Shown piece after piece: positions 1 through 8,367 of a DNA stretch of 37,832 bases. The notes under the pieces are model-generated. The model was not told where the DNA came from, did no database searches, and worked only from the letters and a program-made list of their open reading frames with translations. This stretch comes from Anaerolineae bacterium (GTDB lineage Bacteria; Chloroflexota; Anaerolineae; 4572-78; J111). The position numbers and the translations under genes were made by a program. The stretch lies in assembly GCA_023382535.1 (NCBI GenBank), contig JAHDWA010000080.1, positions 1 through 37,832 on the forward strand. Reading direction: 5' to 3'. The first letter of the stretch is position 1. Every line of letters starts with the position of its first letter.

Positions 1-92
1 GGTTATATGGTTGTTAATGTTCGATCTTTGCGAAACGATCTATTGACGTATGACAGATAGGTTCTAACCAATCTATTGTATCACCCAGCCAA

Positions 93-143
93 TGAAAAAC
101 GCATAGAAGCGGTGATCAAAACTATGAAAAAACTATGAAAAAA
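93..143. promoter_or_regulatory. TGAAAAA direct-repeat cluster, copy 1
   Basis: TGAAAAACGCATAGAA starts at 93, and ATGAAAAA-type blocks start at 124 and 135. The offsets (0, +31, +42) are identical in the copy at 28102-28152. The 11-bp spacing of paired blocks is the usual spacing of half-sites for OmpR/PhoB-family regulators. The assignment as an operator is inference. Confidence 0.45.
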
Positions 144-167
144 TCGTGGCAAATGACCGCGATTTTT
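139..167. terminator. Hairpin with flanking A/T runs
   Basis: The arms AAAAATCGTGG and CCGCGATTTTT pair over 11 positions with one wobble and a 7-base loop. On the minus strand the hairpin runs into a T-rich tract (TTTTTTCATAG), so it could terminate OsmC transcription about 160 bases downstream of its stop. The G-U wobble pairs on the plus-strand RNA, so the orientation is unclear. Confidence 0.4.
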
Positions 168-243
168 GTGCCTCTAATTCTCTGTGCTCCTCGTATAACC
201 TTGTATTGTATTGTTCAGGTTTGGACCAGGGATGAGTCTTTTG

Positions 244-261
244 CCTGGTCAAATGACCAGC
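244..261. repeat. CCTGGTCAAATGACCAG palindrome, copy 1
   Basis: CTGGTCA and TGACCAG arms are separated by AA. The same 17 bases occur at 17046-17062, and a 14/18 match lies at 1192-1209. All three copies are intergenic. The function is unknown; it could be an operator or part of a dispersed repeat. Confidence 0.5.
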
Positions 262-329
262 GTAGGTGGGACACGAAAATGCAAGTACATGGACGGGAGG
301 GTAGAGACAGCGTAGTAACCTAAGGCCGT

Positions 330-794
330 TCAGGCATATACTGTACTCCTTCGGACTACAACATCGCTTTGGACGATCCTCACCCCATTGAGCAGCGTGT
401 CACCGACCGGGCAGCGACTTTTGATAAACTCCACAAATTGATCAACTTTATCCTGGGATGCGTTGGTTTCAAGATAGAAAGCAAAGCGAATCTCCTGGAA
501 GCCGGGCCTGACGCCGGGTTTTCCCTTCAAAAAGCCGTCAAGGTCCAGGTCGCCTTCCAAAACTACCAGGAAATCGTGCAGATCGATCCCGTGCGCTTTG
601 GCAAAAGATTTGGCTACGATGGCCTGGCACGAACCTAAAGCGCACAGCAGCATTTCGACGGGGTTCATCCCGGTATCGCTGCCGCCCAGCTCCTTTGGCT
701 CATCCATTACAACCCTGAAGCCACGAGCCACGTTTTCGACAGCCAATCCAGTTGGCAAATTGCGTGAAGTTGCTTTGAAGGTAACGACAGACAT
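330..794 (-). CDS. OsmC/Ohr-family peroxidase-like protein
   Basis: A 154-aa protein of the OsmC family, whose members reduce organic hydroperoxides with a pair of reactive cysteines. Both are visible: Cys56 in an LGSCQA context and Cys128 in an SRCPVGDTL context, matching the family's two conserved motifs. Length is normal for OsmC. The start is supported by AAGGAGAT eight bases upstream. No signal peptide is seen, so it is cytoplasmic. It stands alone, with a transposase remnant upstream and a gene-free region downstream. Whether it is a true peroxidase or a YhfA-type OsmC relative cannot be settled from sequence alone; the YhfA-like branch fits the G-M-N-P-V-E-M-L-L-x-A-L-G-S-C pattern well. 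Confidence 0.88.
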   Translation of the reverse strand: MSVVTFKATSRNLPTGLAVENVARGFRVVMDEPKELGGSDTGMNPVEMLLCALGSCQAIVAKSFAKAHGIDLHDFLVVLEGDLDLDGFLKGKPGVRPGFQEIRFAFYLETNASQDKVDQFVEFIKSRCPVGDTLLNGVRIVQSDVVVRRSTVYA

Positions 795-852
795 GGTTTA
801 TCTCCTTATCAAAATTTATTTCTTCTCGCCAGATGGGTTTCCAGCAATAGAC

Positions 853-1083
853 TTAACCGTGCCGACCTGACTTGGTCCAGTAGCTAGCGGTATCAATGGA
901 CGAACGGGGCACGACCCCGCCCGAAGCCCATAAGACGGTGCTATCAATGGCAGCGGTGCGAGCACGGGCGGTCCGCGGGCCAAGTAAGCTGGACCAGATA
1001 GCGACCCAAGCAACCAATCTGAGCCGGTAAGGTGACAGGAATAGCCACCAGTCGTCACCTGGGACTAATATTTTCTTGAGCAT
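853..1083 (-). pseudogene. Decayed IS4-like DDE transposase fragment
   Basis: The 76-residue frame contains a piece typical of IS4-type transposases: a GPRTARARTAAIDST stretch with the catalytic Asp in IDST, then an SSIDT...WTKSGRHG segment. The linker normally found between them (a VWHKKHRE-like segment) is missing, and the frame stops where family members continue with a WVYGWKLH-like motif. The rest of the gene is absent on both sides. The recognition is from memory of the family pattern. It is a remnant with no coding function expected. Confidence 0.7.
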
Positions 1084-1127
1084 ATTTCCATCTCTCTTAA
1101 GCGTTGTGCATACTCTTAGTGTAAGCT

Positions 1128-1163
1128 AAAAACTCCTCGAATGCACCAGGCATCCGAGGAGTT
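1128..1163 (-). terminator. Terminator hairpin, family copy 1
   Basis: Arms at 1131-1144 and 1150-1163 give 14 pairs around a 5-base loop. On the minus strand the right side runs into TTTTT. The single A/C mismatch on plus becomes a G-U pair on the minus transcript, so the element acts on minus, where it ends the ABC-transporter operon about 100 bases after the ATPase stop. Related copies are at 9804-9834 and 11826-11858. Confidence 0.8.
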
Positions 1164-1191
1164 GAAAGTTGGGCGAAGAGCCAGTCTTTGT

Positions 1192-1209
1192 CCCGATCAA
1201 ATGGTCAGG
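1192..1209. repeat. Variant of the CCTGGTCAAATGACCAGG palindrome
   Basis: CCCGATCAAATGGTCAGG matches the perfect copy at 17046-17063 in 14 of 18 positions. It lies between the ABC ATPase stop and its terminator hairpin, so on the minus strand it would be transcribed as part of the 3' untranslated region. Confidence 0.35.
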
Positions 1210-1266
1210 ACAAGTCTACGCCGTTAGTCCAATGATCGAGGTTTCATCTCATCGCCAGTGATGGTC

Positions 1267-2568
1267 TTACTCGTCCAGGTATAACTCATCTACATCATCG
1301 TCATAGGCGAATAATTCGGCATGCCGGCCCCAGTTAATAGCGATTTTCAATTGTTCTTCGGTCAAATCGCCAAAATCGTCTTGTAGATTATCAAAAAAGT
1401 GATCCCAGGCAACGCGCCGGTCAGCGTCCCGGCGAAGGGTTTCATAAATCCAGGCGATCAGTGGCAGGCGCAAGACCCGTCCGGCAATGATTTCTTTGCG
1501 GACCAGGATACTGGCTTCCGCATAAGCCTGCCCCAGTGAGGTGAGCCACAAGTCGCCCTCCCGCACCTGGATAAAGCCCAACAAGTCGCCGGTTTCTACA
1601 ATTGGCAACAGGTCATCCAGTTCCAGGTTTAGTTCACCACTGATGCGGTAGATGTCGGCCCGCCCGCCTTCATCGGCTAGTATCTCCAACAGGCCGGCCA
1701 AGGCGTTCAAGCGCGCCGGGGGGAGTTGGTGGGTCGGGCCGGGTTGTCCCGGCGCTGCGCCCAGAGTCTCGGGTTCCGGTTTCGTTTGGCCGGCCACGGC
1801 GGCATAGACCCTGTCCACGATGTTTTGAAAGGCAGCACCTTTCCGTTGGCGCGGGTGGCGCAGGGAAACGGCAACCTCGGTGAGGATGTGACCGGGATTT
1901 TTGCCCATGACCACAATCCGGTCGGCCATGAGTACCGCTTCTTCAATATTATGCGTCACCATCAAGATGGCCTGGGTGGGCAGCGTTTTACTGAGCCATA
2001 ATTCCATCAACTCACCCCGCAAGGCTTCGGCGGATAGGACATCCAGCGCCGAGAAAGGCTCGTCTAAACAGAGTAGTTCTGGCTCAACGGCCAGGGCCCG
2101 GGCAAAACCAACCTTCTGGCGCATCCCGCCGGAGAGTTCACGGGGGTAGGCTGACTCAAAACCATCCAGGCCAACCGTATCAATCCAGTTCAACGCTTTT
2201 TCACGGCGCTCCCTGAGCGGCAAGCCGCGCGCCTTGAGGGCAATCTCTACATTTTCCTGTACGGTCAGCCAGGGATAAAGCGCGAAGGTTTGAAACACAA
2301 TGGTGGCGTGCGGATTCACCCCGTTGAGCGGTTGGCCTCGATATAAAACCGTGCCAGAAGTGGCATGATCCAATCCGGCAATAATCCGCAATAAGGTGGA
2401 TTTGCCGCACCCGGATGGGCCAAGCAAACAGACAAATTCGCCTGGCCTGAGGCTCAAATTTACACCGCGAATAGCCACAAATTGCTTTGCGCCACGTTCA
2501 TAAACTTTGCCGACATCTTCAAGGGATAACAGGTTATCGGACTGACGGGTCAGGGTAGCCTTGGTCAT
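1267..2568 (-). CDS. NitT/TauT-type ABC transporter ATPase with AAA-associated C-terminal domain
   Basis: A 433-aa ATP-binding subunit of an ABC importer of the nitrate/sulfonate/bicarbonate class. Residues 15-250 form the nucleotide-binding domain: Walker A GPSGCGKST (50-58), signature LSGGM (145-149), Walker B LLCLDEP (165-171) and switch His206. After a Pro/Gly-rich linker (260-285), residues 286-433 match the extra domain seen in the AAA-associated C-terminal family, ending in a very acidic tail. Standard ATPases of the class are about 260 aa, so the extension is the distinguishing feature. GGAG precedes the ATG. It follows the fused permease by 19 bases in one operon. The substrate cannot be told from sequence. 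Confidence 0.9.
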   Translation of the reverse strand: MTKATLTRQSDNLLSLEDVGKVYERGAKQFVAIRGVNLSLRPGEFVCLLGPSGCGKSTLLRIIAGLDHATSGTVLYRGQPLNGVNPHATIVFQTFALYPWLTVQENVEIALKARGLPLRERREKALNWIDTVGLDGFESAYPRELSGGMRQKVGFARALAVEPELLCLDEPFSALDVLSAEALRGELMELWLSKTLPTQAILMVTHNIEEAVLMADRIVVMGKNPGHILTEVAVSLRHPRQRKGAAFQNIVDRVYAAVAGQTKPEPETLGAAPGQPGPTHQLPPARLNALAGLLEILADEGGRADIYRISGELNLELDDLLPIVETGDLLGFIQVREGDLWLTSLGQAYAEASILVRKEIIAGRVLRLPLIAWIYETLRRDADRRVAWDHFFDNLQDDFGDLTEEQLKIAINWGRHAELFAYDDDVDELYLDE

Positions 2569-2587
2569 AACAATGCTCCGATTTCTT

Positions 2588-4315
2588 TTATTCCAGCTGG
2601 TAGTCTTCTTCTGCCAGCCGATAGAGCCGCAGCCAGAAAGCTCGATTAATCAAAACGACAGCGGCAACCAGGGCCAGCGTGGCGACCAGAAGTAAGGCAT
2701 AGTCACCGGCGCCGGTGGCTTGGGTGATGAGCGCCCCAACCCCGATCGTAGTGTAGGTTTGGCCGCCAAATTCCACATACTCGGCCACAATGCTGGCGTT
2801 CCAGGCCCCGCCGCTGGCTGTAATTGCACCGGTGATGATGTATGGAAAGAGCGCGGGCAGGATGAGAGTGCGCCAACGGTCAAGTGTGGATAGGCCAAGC
2901 AGGTCGGTCATATGGCGCAGGTCTTGCGGAATGGCTGACGCGCCGGCAATCACATTGAAGAGGAGATACCATTGCGACCCCAGCAGCATTAGCGCGACCG
3001 CCGCCATATTCAAGCCACCCGGCGCTTGCAGCAAGATCAATATCAACACCGGGAAGAGCGCCGTCGCCGGAATGGAGGCGACAACCTGTACGATGGGCTG
3101 AAGCATAGCGCCCAGACGTTGATCCGTGCCAATAGCTACGCCGACGGGGATGGTCCAGACCAGAGCAATCGCCAGGGATACACTCACCCGGACAAAGGTC
3201 GCCAGCAGGCCCAGACCCACCTCTACCCAGGCTGAAAGAGGCAACGTGAGCGATAGGGCCACAGCGCGATAGCCGCCGTATAGAACGGCGACAGTGAAGA
3301 CAGCAACTAACCCAATCGCCAGCCACGAAAGTCGCCCGCCGGTAGAGGCGTTGCCCGTTGGTCTTGCTATTTGGCTCAGGTGGCGGTGTAGCCCCGCATC
3401 AAGCCATTCGCTGAAGGGTTGCCACACCCGCATTCCAAATTGCTCTATCAGCCAGGCCCGCGACAAGACCTCAAGAAACCACGAGGTGGGTAATTGGCCG
3501 CTTACTACCATTTCTACCTTGAATTTATCTACCCAGGCCATGAGCGGCCGCCACACAAATTGGTCGAGCAAAACAATGACCAGGATCAATGCGCCGATAC
3601 CCCAGAGCACAGCGGACAGGTCACCCTCATTGGCGGCGGTTTGCAAATACGAGCCGAGACCCGGCAAACGGAAATCACGCGTCCCAACCCGGAAGATTTC
3701 GGCCGCCATCAGGAAGAACCAGCCGCCAGACCAGCTCATGATGCTATTCCACAGCAAGCCGATAGCCGCAAAAGGCAGCTCAAGCGTTTTGAAGCGCAGC
3801 CACCCGTTGAGACGAAACACGGCCGCGGCCTGACGCAGTTCATTGGGAATCGTGGTCATAGACTGGTAGAAACTAAACGTCATGTTCCACACCTGGGAAG
3901 TGAAAATCAGGACAATAGCGGCCAGTTCGGCGGCAAGATTTTCGGGCAGGATAGCACTCAGGCTGAGCAAGACTACCGGTAGAAATGAAAGGATAGGGAC
4001 GCTTTGCAAGATATCCAGCAAAGGCATGAGCACCTTTCGCGCCGGACGATGGCGAGCGGCGGCATAGCCATAGAAGAGGCTAAACAGCAGGGATAGAAAA
4101 TAGGCCACCCCCATCCGCCCCACGGAAAGCAAGGCATACCAGGGCAGAGCCAATGGCGACAGAGAAATATCCGGCCCGGTAATGACCGCCGGAGCGGACA
4201 GAGCCAGGCGCGCGCCGATATAGAGAAGGGTGGCCAGGCCGAGCAAGATCAGGCCGTCGCCTATGGTAAATGGCAGAGTTTCAGGTAAAGCAGGGCTGAA
4301 GCGGAATTGCCGCAT
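2588..4315 (-). CDS. Fused double-domain ABC transporter permease
   Basis: A 575-aa membrane protein made of two consecutive binding-protein-dependent permease domains, so one chain supplies both membrane halves of the importer. Each half has an EAA-like cytoplasmic loop: one around LRQAAAVFRLNGWLRFKTLELP and one around LRHMTDLLGLSTLDRWRTLILP. About 12 hydrophobic segments are visible. The open frame reaches 4378, but that upstream part lies in an inverted repeat; CTGGAG six bases before the ATG at 4315 marks the likely start (MRQFRFSP). It is cotranscribed with the ATPase downstream. Similar pairs with an AAA-associated ATPase occur in several phyla. No solute-binding protein is encoded nearby. 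Confidence 0.88.
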   Translation of the reverse strand: MRQFRFSPALPETLPFTIGDGLILLGLATLLYIGARLALSAPAVITGPDISLSPLALPWYALLSVGRMGVAYFLSLLFSLFYGYAAARHRPARKVLMPLLDILQSVPILSFLPVVLLSLSAILPENLAAELAAIVLIFTSQVWNMTFSFYQSMTTIPNELRQAAAVFRLNGWLRFKTLELPFAAIGLLWNSIMSWSGGWFFLMAAEIFRVGTRDFRLPGLGSYLQTAANEGDLSAVLWGIGALILVIVLLDQFVWRPLMAWVDKFKVEMVVSGQLPTSWFLEVLSRAWLIEQFGMRVWQPFSEWLDAGLHRHLSQIARPTGNASTGGRLSWLAIGLVAVFTVAVLYGGYRAVALSLTLPLSAWVEVGLGLLATFVRVSVSLAIALVWTIPVGVAIGTDQRLGAMLQPIVQVVASIPATALFPVLILILLQAPGGLNMAAVALMLLGSQWYLLFNVIAGASAIPQDLRHMTDLLGLSTLDRWRTLILPALFPYIITGAITASGGAWNASIVAEYVEFGGQTYTTIGVGALITQATGAGDYALLLVATLALVAAVVLINRAFWLRLYRLAEEDYQLE

Positions 4316-4350
4316 AGTCATCTCCAGGATAAGTGATGTTCTAATCCTAA

Positions 4351-4396
4351 GTAACAGTGTAGGGGCGGACAAAGCCATCTGCCCCTACACTGTTAC
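4351..4396. terminator. Perfect 16-bp inverted repeat between two operons
   Basis: GTAACAGTGTAGGGGC (4351-4366) is exactly repeated in inverted form at 4381-4396 with a 14-base loop. It lies between the stop of the 1039-aa surface protein and the permease start. No T-run follows on either strand, so it is a weak canonical terminator but a very stable stem. It could insulate the two operons, stabilise the upstream mRNA, or be a dispersed palindromic repeat. Confidence 0.6.
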
Positions 4397-4420
4397 ACTT
4401 TAATAGTACCGATGCCAATC

Positions 4421-7400
4421 TTAGGCGTCAACCTGGACCGGCGGCTCAATCTGAATGATATGCTTCACCTTTCCTGCCAAACCGCCATCGTCGGTCACGA
4501 TCAGCTTAATCTTGTACTGGCCAGGTTCATTGTAAGTGTGGGTCACTACGACCCCATCCGCGACAGCCCCATCGCCAAAGTCCCAGGCATAGCTAACAAT
4601 ATAGCCATCGCTGTCGCTGGAGCCGCTTGCATCAAAGGTTACCTCCTGCCCGACTTGAGCCGTCTCCAGAGCCGCGATGACGGCTTCGGGTGGCAAGTTA
4701 GCTGGAACTGGCGGCTCAATCTGGACGGCATGGGTCACCTTGTCTATCAAGCCGCCGTCATCTGTCACCGTTAGAATGATCTGATAGCTTCCGGCTTCAC
4801 TATAGACGTGGGTCGCCTTGACGCCACTGGCTATGGTTCCGTCGCCGAAGTTCCAGTCGTAACTGGCGATGTGGCCATCACCATCATTGGAGTCACTGCC
4901 ACTGAAGGTGAGTATATCCCCAACCACGCCGTTCTCAGGGCCATTGATGATAGCGCGTGGGGGTTGATTGACCGGCCTTACCTGCACTGTCGTGGTGTGA
5001 ACACCCGCAGCGCCGTCCTTATCCGTTACCGTCAAGGTGATGGTGTAGTCGTCGGCCTGCCGGTAGGTATGGCTAGCCAATTGGCCGCTGCCGGTCACGC
5101 CATCGCCGAAATCCCAATCATAGACTAAGGTTGCCTGGTCAATCGGGCTGGCGTCCGTCCCGGCCCCGGCAAAATTGATCAAACCGCCAACCTGACCTGA
5201 GTAAGGACCGCTGGCTTTAGCTACAGGCGCTACGTTTTGAATAGTAACCGCAGCGGCAGTCATATGGCTGGCCCCCTTGTCGTCGGTCACTCGCAGGGCC
5301 ACTGTAGCTGTGGCCGGTCCATCAGGGTAGCTGGCGCTGGCTGTCGGCCCGATGGCGTTTACCGTGAAGGTGTGGCCGTTGTAGTTGAAATCCCATTCAT
5401 ACTTGACGATGTTGCCATCAGAGTCTCGCGACCCGCGGCCATCAAAGGTGATCGGGCTGCCTTCGTCAACGGTAAAAGGCCCGCCAAGCACTGCTTGAGG
5501 CGGCTGGTTGGCCGGTTCTTCCAGCCGTCGCCACTTGACCTGAATGCGGGCATCGCCCGTGCGCTCATAGTACTCTACCTTGACCCGGTGTTTGCCGCCG
5601 CTCATCTGGCGCTCCGCCTCGATCAGGCGGGAGCCGCCCTCGCGCCAGGCGTCAATTACCAGCGTGTCGCCAACCCACACCCGGACGCCATCATCCACCC
5701 GCACCTGGAAGCGATAGACGCCGCTCTCGAACTCAAGTTGGCGGGTCCAGCGAGCCGAGAAGTTGTCGGACGGGACGCCGCCAGGCGAGCCTCGCCCCCA
5801 GTCGTGGTCAATATTGCTTTCATTGCGCACCAGGATCGGGCTGCCACGCAGCTGGCGATTGTCAAAGTATTCCGCCTTCCAATCCGGGTAATGATCCAGG
5901 CGCTCCCAGCTCAGGCGTACCTGGGCATCGTAGGTATGATCGAAGTACTCCAGCCGCAAGTGATGGGTTCCTTCAGTCAAGTTGATCTCAGCAGTGTAGG
6001 ACTTGGGCGGGCCGGTGCGCCAGCGGTCAATAACCAGCTTGTCGTTGACCCACAGCCGCGCCCCGTCGTCAACCAGGACCCGGAAGCGGTAGGTACCGGC
6101 GCGGAAGTTCAGATTGCGCGTCCAGCGGGCGGAGAAGTTGTCGGCCGGCACACCCGGCCCGGGCGCATGGGGTCCCCAATTGAAATTGATATCGTGGTCG
6201 TTGCGCACAAAAACCGGCCCACCACTCAGATTGGGATTGTTGAAGTACTCGCCCTTCCAGTCAAAATAGGTCTCCAGACGCTGCCAGGAGAGTTGGGCCA
6301 AAGCCCCGCCGCCTCGCTCGTAATACTCCAGCCGCAGGCTGTGCGAGCCTTCGGCCAGGCTGACGTCGGCGGTGTAGGTCGTCGGCGGGCTATCGCGCCA
6401 CTGGTCAACCACCAGATTGCCGTCAACCCACAGGCGGACCCCATCATCTGCGTGGGCGTAGAAGCGATAAGTACCGGCCGGGAAGTACAGGCTGCGTGTC
6501 CAACGGGCGGAGAAGTTGTCAGTCGGCACGCCGGGCCCCGGTGCATCCTCGCCCCAATCGAAGTTGATCTCCGAGTCGTTGCGCACCAGCGCCGCAGCGC
6601 CGCTTAGATTGGGGTTGTCGAAGTATTCACCCCGCCAATCGCTGATAAGTAGCGGCGTGGGCGTTGGCGGAGCGGGTGGCGGCGGAGCTTGAACCAGCGG
6701 CACACCACTCAATAAATCTGGCGCTGCAACATATCTGGCTGAGACCCAACCGCGCCCCTCCGCCACCCCCGCGAATTCGATTTGTACCCAACCGGCGTCG
6801 AAATTGAGGCCGGTAACTTCGGCAGATTGTCCGGCCCGTAGCCAGCCGATTAGGGGATAGGCCGTCCCGGGGCCGCTGCGAATATTCAGGTTGGCCAGGG
6901 CTGTTACTACCGGCGGCGCAGGAGTAACCGTAGGCGTTGAAGCTACGATAGGCGGCTCAACCGTTTCGCTCAAGGCAGGTCCTTCGGTTCCTCTCAGGAC
7001 AGGCGTGGCTGTCGGTTCGACCGGAGCGATTGGCTCGGTAGTCTCATTCAAGCCAGGCATAACTGTTGGCTCAGCGTCGGTTGGCGTCTCCGGCTTCACC
7101 AACTTGAAGTTGGCCTGGGCGCTCAATCCACCGTCAGCTACTCGAGCGATCACTGCTGCTTGCTCCTGACCCTCCCAGCGAGGTTCCACCGGGAAGACAA
7201 AGCCGGTGGTAAAGCGGCCCGCCCTATCGGTAACTGCACCGGCTGTGGCATAGGCCGGGAGTTCCTGTTCCTCTGGAGACTTGAGATAAATCAAGACCAT
7301 GCTATTGGCCGGCCAGCCTTTACCATTTACAGTCACGTTCATACCCGGCTGGCCCAGGGTCGGTTCCAAAAGGATGGTAGGCTCGGCCCGTCCAGGGGTT

Positions 7401-7540
7401 GGTTCCAGGGCCTTGCTACTTGGTCCCCCGTAGAAGAAGAGGGCAAAGGGCACAGACCAGATTATTCCAATAATGATAAGCACCAGTATCTTACCGATTG
7501 ATGTTTCAGCGAATCGTATCAAACGCTCACTTGATCTCAT
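4421..7540 (-). CDS. Membrane-anchored SH3b / triple PA14 / quadruple PKD surface protein
   Basis: A 1039-aa extracytoplasmic protein. In order (numbered from the TTG at 7546): one membrane segment (about 18-38), an IPT/Ig-like domain (45-150), a Thr/Pro/Glu-rich linker (150-212), a bacterial SH3 domain (213-275) with the LNIRSGPGTAYPLIG pattern, a Pro-rich spacer, three PA14 domains (303-425, 429-551, 555-676) each with WxGEYFxN, DNFSARWTR and DDGxRLWV motifs, and four PKD domains (680-1034) with YxWDFGDG motifs. I see no cysteine. SH3b and PA14/PKD domains commonly bind cell wall or glycans, so adhesion or matrix binding is inferred. The ATG at 7540 is preferred over the TTG because GGAG sits six bases before the ATG. 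It overlaps the upstream gene as ATGA. Confidence 0.87.
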   Translation of the reverse strand: MRSSERLIRFAETSIGKILVLIIIGIIWSVPFALFFYGGPSSKALEPTPGRAEPTILLEPTLGQPGMNVTVNGKGWPANSMVLIYLKSPEEQELPAYATAGAVTDRAGRFTTGFVFPVEPRWEGQEQAAVIARVADGGLSAQANFKLVKPETPTDAEPTVMPGLNETTEPIAPVEPTATPVLRGTEGPALSETVEPPIVASTPTVTPAPPVVTALANLNIRSGPGTAYPLIGWLRAGQSAEVTGLNFDAGWVQIEFAGVAEGRGWVSARYVAAPDLLSGVPLVQAPPPPAPPTPTPLLISDWRGEYFDNPNLSGAAALVRNDSEINFDWGEDAPGPGVPTDNFSARWTRSLYFPAGTYRFYAHADDGVRLWVDGNLVVDQWRDSPPTTYTADVSLAEGSHSLRLEYYERGGGALAQLSWQRLETYFDWKGEYFNNPNLSGGPVFVRNDHDINFNWGPHAPGPGVPADNFSARWTRNLNFRAGTYRFRVLVDDGARLWVNDKLVIDRWRTGPPKSYTAEINLTEGTHHLRLEYFDHTYDAQVRLSWERLDHYPDWKAEYFDNRQLRGSPILVRNESNIDHDWGRGSPGGVPSDNFSARWTRQLEFESGVYRFQVRVDDGVRVWVGDTLVIDAWREGGSRLIEAERQMSGGKHRVKVEYYERTGDARIQVKWRRLEEPANQPPQAVLGGPFTVDEGSPITFDGRGSRDSDGNIVKYEWDFNYNGHTFTVNAIGPTASASYPDGPATATVALRVTDDKGASHMTAAAVTIQNVAPVAKASGPYSGQVGGLINFAGAGTDASPIDQATLVYDWDFGDGVTGSGQLASHTYRQADDYTITLTVTDKDGAAGVHTTTVQVRPVNQPPRAIINGPENGVVGDILTFSGSDSNDGDGHIASYDWNFGDGTIASGVKATHVYSEAGSYQIILTVTDDGGLIDKVTHAVQIEPPVPANLPPEAVIAALETAQVGQEVTFDASGSSDSDGYIVSYAWDFGDGAVADGVVVTHTYNEPGQYKIKLIVTDDGGLAGKVKHIIQIEPPVQVDA

Positions 7541-8088
7541 TTCCAACTCCTTTCATCTTTGTTATCAAATCCAAGCCAAGGTCGAGTTGGCACGGCAACT
7601 TCAACTGGCGCAATGATTTGCATAGACCGGCCAAGCTTCACCAACTTAAAGCTTGCCTGGGCACTCAACCCGTTGTCGGCCATTCGAGCAATCACAGCCA
7701 CCTGCTCCTGACCCTCCCAGCGAGGTTCCGCCGAGAAGATAAAGCCAGTGGTAAAGCTGCCCGCTCCATCAGCGACCGCGCCGGCCGTGGCATAGGCCGG
7801 GAGTTCCTGTTCCTCAGAAGACTTGAGGTAGATCAAGATCATGCTGTTGGTCGGCCAGCCTATACCTTTTACAGTCACCTCAGTCCCCGGCTGGCCCAGG
7901 GCCGGTTCCAAGAGGATGGTAGGCTCGGCCCGTCCTGGCGTTGGTTCCAGGGCCTTGCCGATTGGTCCCCCGTAGAAGTAGAAGAAGAGGACAAAAGGCA
8001 TTAACCAGATTATGCCAATAATGATAAGGGCGGCCGCCCTACCGATTGTGTTGTCAACGCATCGTGTCAAGTGATCTCTTCTGTTCAT
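7537..8088 (-). CDS. Small anchored paralog of the PA14/PKD protein's N-terminal domain
   Basis: A 183-aa protein with one membrane segment (about 18-41) followed by an extracellular Ig/IPT-like domain. Residues 18-150 are about 80% identical by eye to residues 18-150 of the downstream 1039-aa protein, including the shared EPTPGRAEPTILLEP and EPRWEGQEQ segments. The protein then stops after a short tail (APVEVAVPTR...KDERSWK) instead of continuing into SH3b/PA14/PKD. The tail resembles the end of the upstream 85-aa protein. Its stop overlaps the next ATG (ATGA), implying translational coupling. AAAGGAG precedes its ATG. It is not a fragment: start, ribosome site and stop are intact. The function is unknown. 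Confidence 0.8.
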   Translation of the reverse strand: MNRRDHLTRCVDNTIGRAAALIIIGIIWLMPFVLFFYFYGGPIGKALEPTPGRAEPTILLEPALGQPGTEVTVKGIGWPTNSMILIYLKSSEEQELPAYATAGAVADGAGSFTTGFIFSAEPRWEGQEQVAVIARMADNGLSAQASFKLVKLGRSMQIIAPVEVAVPTRPWLGFDNKDERSWK

Positions 8089-8090
8089 TT

Positions 8091-8348
8091 CTAACTCCTT
8101 TCACCTTTGTTTTCGCACCAAAACGGGGATCGCGTTGGAAGGGTCACTTCGGCTGGAGCAGTGACTTGTTGAGATCGGCCAAGATATTGACCCAACAGAT
8201 AGGCCAGGCCCAATCCTAGCACTAGCCTCGTCATCATCAACGGTGTAAAGACACGATTGAGATCCGGCCAAAATAGACTCAAGCCCCAGATCGCTACACC
8301 CAAACCGATAATTTTCAATACTTTCATTTTGTCACCTCTTTTCATCAT
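8091..8348 (-). CDS. Small two-helix membrane protein
   Basis: An 85-aa protein with two hydrophobic stretches, about residues 10-26 and 37-53, then a short polar tail (TAPAEVTLPTR...NKGERS). I do not recognise a family. Two starts are possible: the ATGATG at 8348 with GGAG five bases before it, or the ATG at 8327 (MKVLKIIG) with GAGGTGA four bases before it; both lie in one frame. It sits between the beta-propeller gene and the 183-aa anchored protein with tiny gaps, so all four genes probably form one operon. Its C-terminal tail resembles that of the 183-aa protein, which suggests that the gene boundary was duplicated. Confidence 0.65.
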   Translation of the reverse strand: MMKRGDKMKVLKIIGLGVAIWGLSLFWPDLNRVFTPLMMTRLVLGLGLAYLLGQYLGRSQQVTAPAEVTLPTRSPFWCENKGERS

Positions 8349-8367
8349 TCAATCTCCATCAACCTGA

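Larger units (their letters stand above)
1..329. other. Gene-free left edge with regulatory repeats
   Basis: I find no convincing gene in this 329-base stretch. The only open frame on the plus strand (135-323) has no family resemblance and starts inside the repeat/hairpin region. The stretch holds TGAAAAA-type direct repeats (93-143), a hairpin (139-167) and a near-perfect palindrome (244-261). It lies downstream of the minus-strand OsmC gene and probably upstream of a minus-strand gene beyond the left edge, so it may contain that gene's promoter. Confidence 0.5.

Noticed and set aside
135..323. 62-codon open frame on plus strand
   Set aside because: It starts within the repeat/hairpin region, lacks a ribosome site and family resemblance, and has no gene context.
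816..1058. 80-codon frame on minus overlapping the transposase remnant
   Set aside because: Composition is like an out-of-frame reading of the transposase remnant; no motif.
5237..6607. 456-codon frame on plus across the PA14/PKD gene
   Set aside because: Antisense shadow of the repetitive PA14 region; repeats in it mirror the minus-strand domains.
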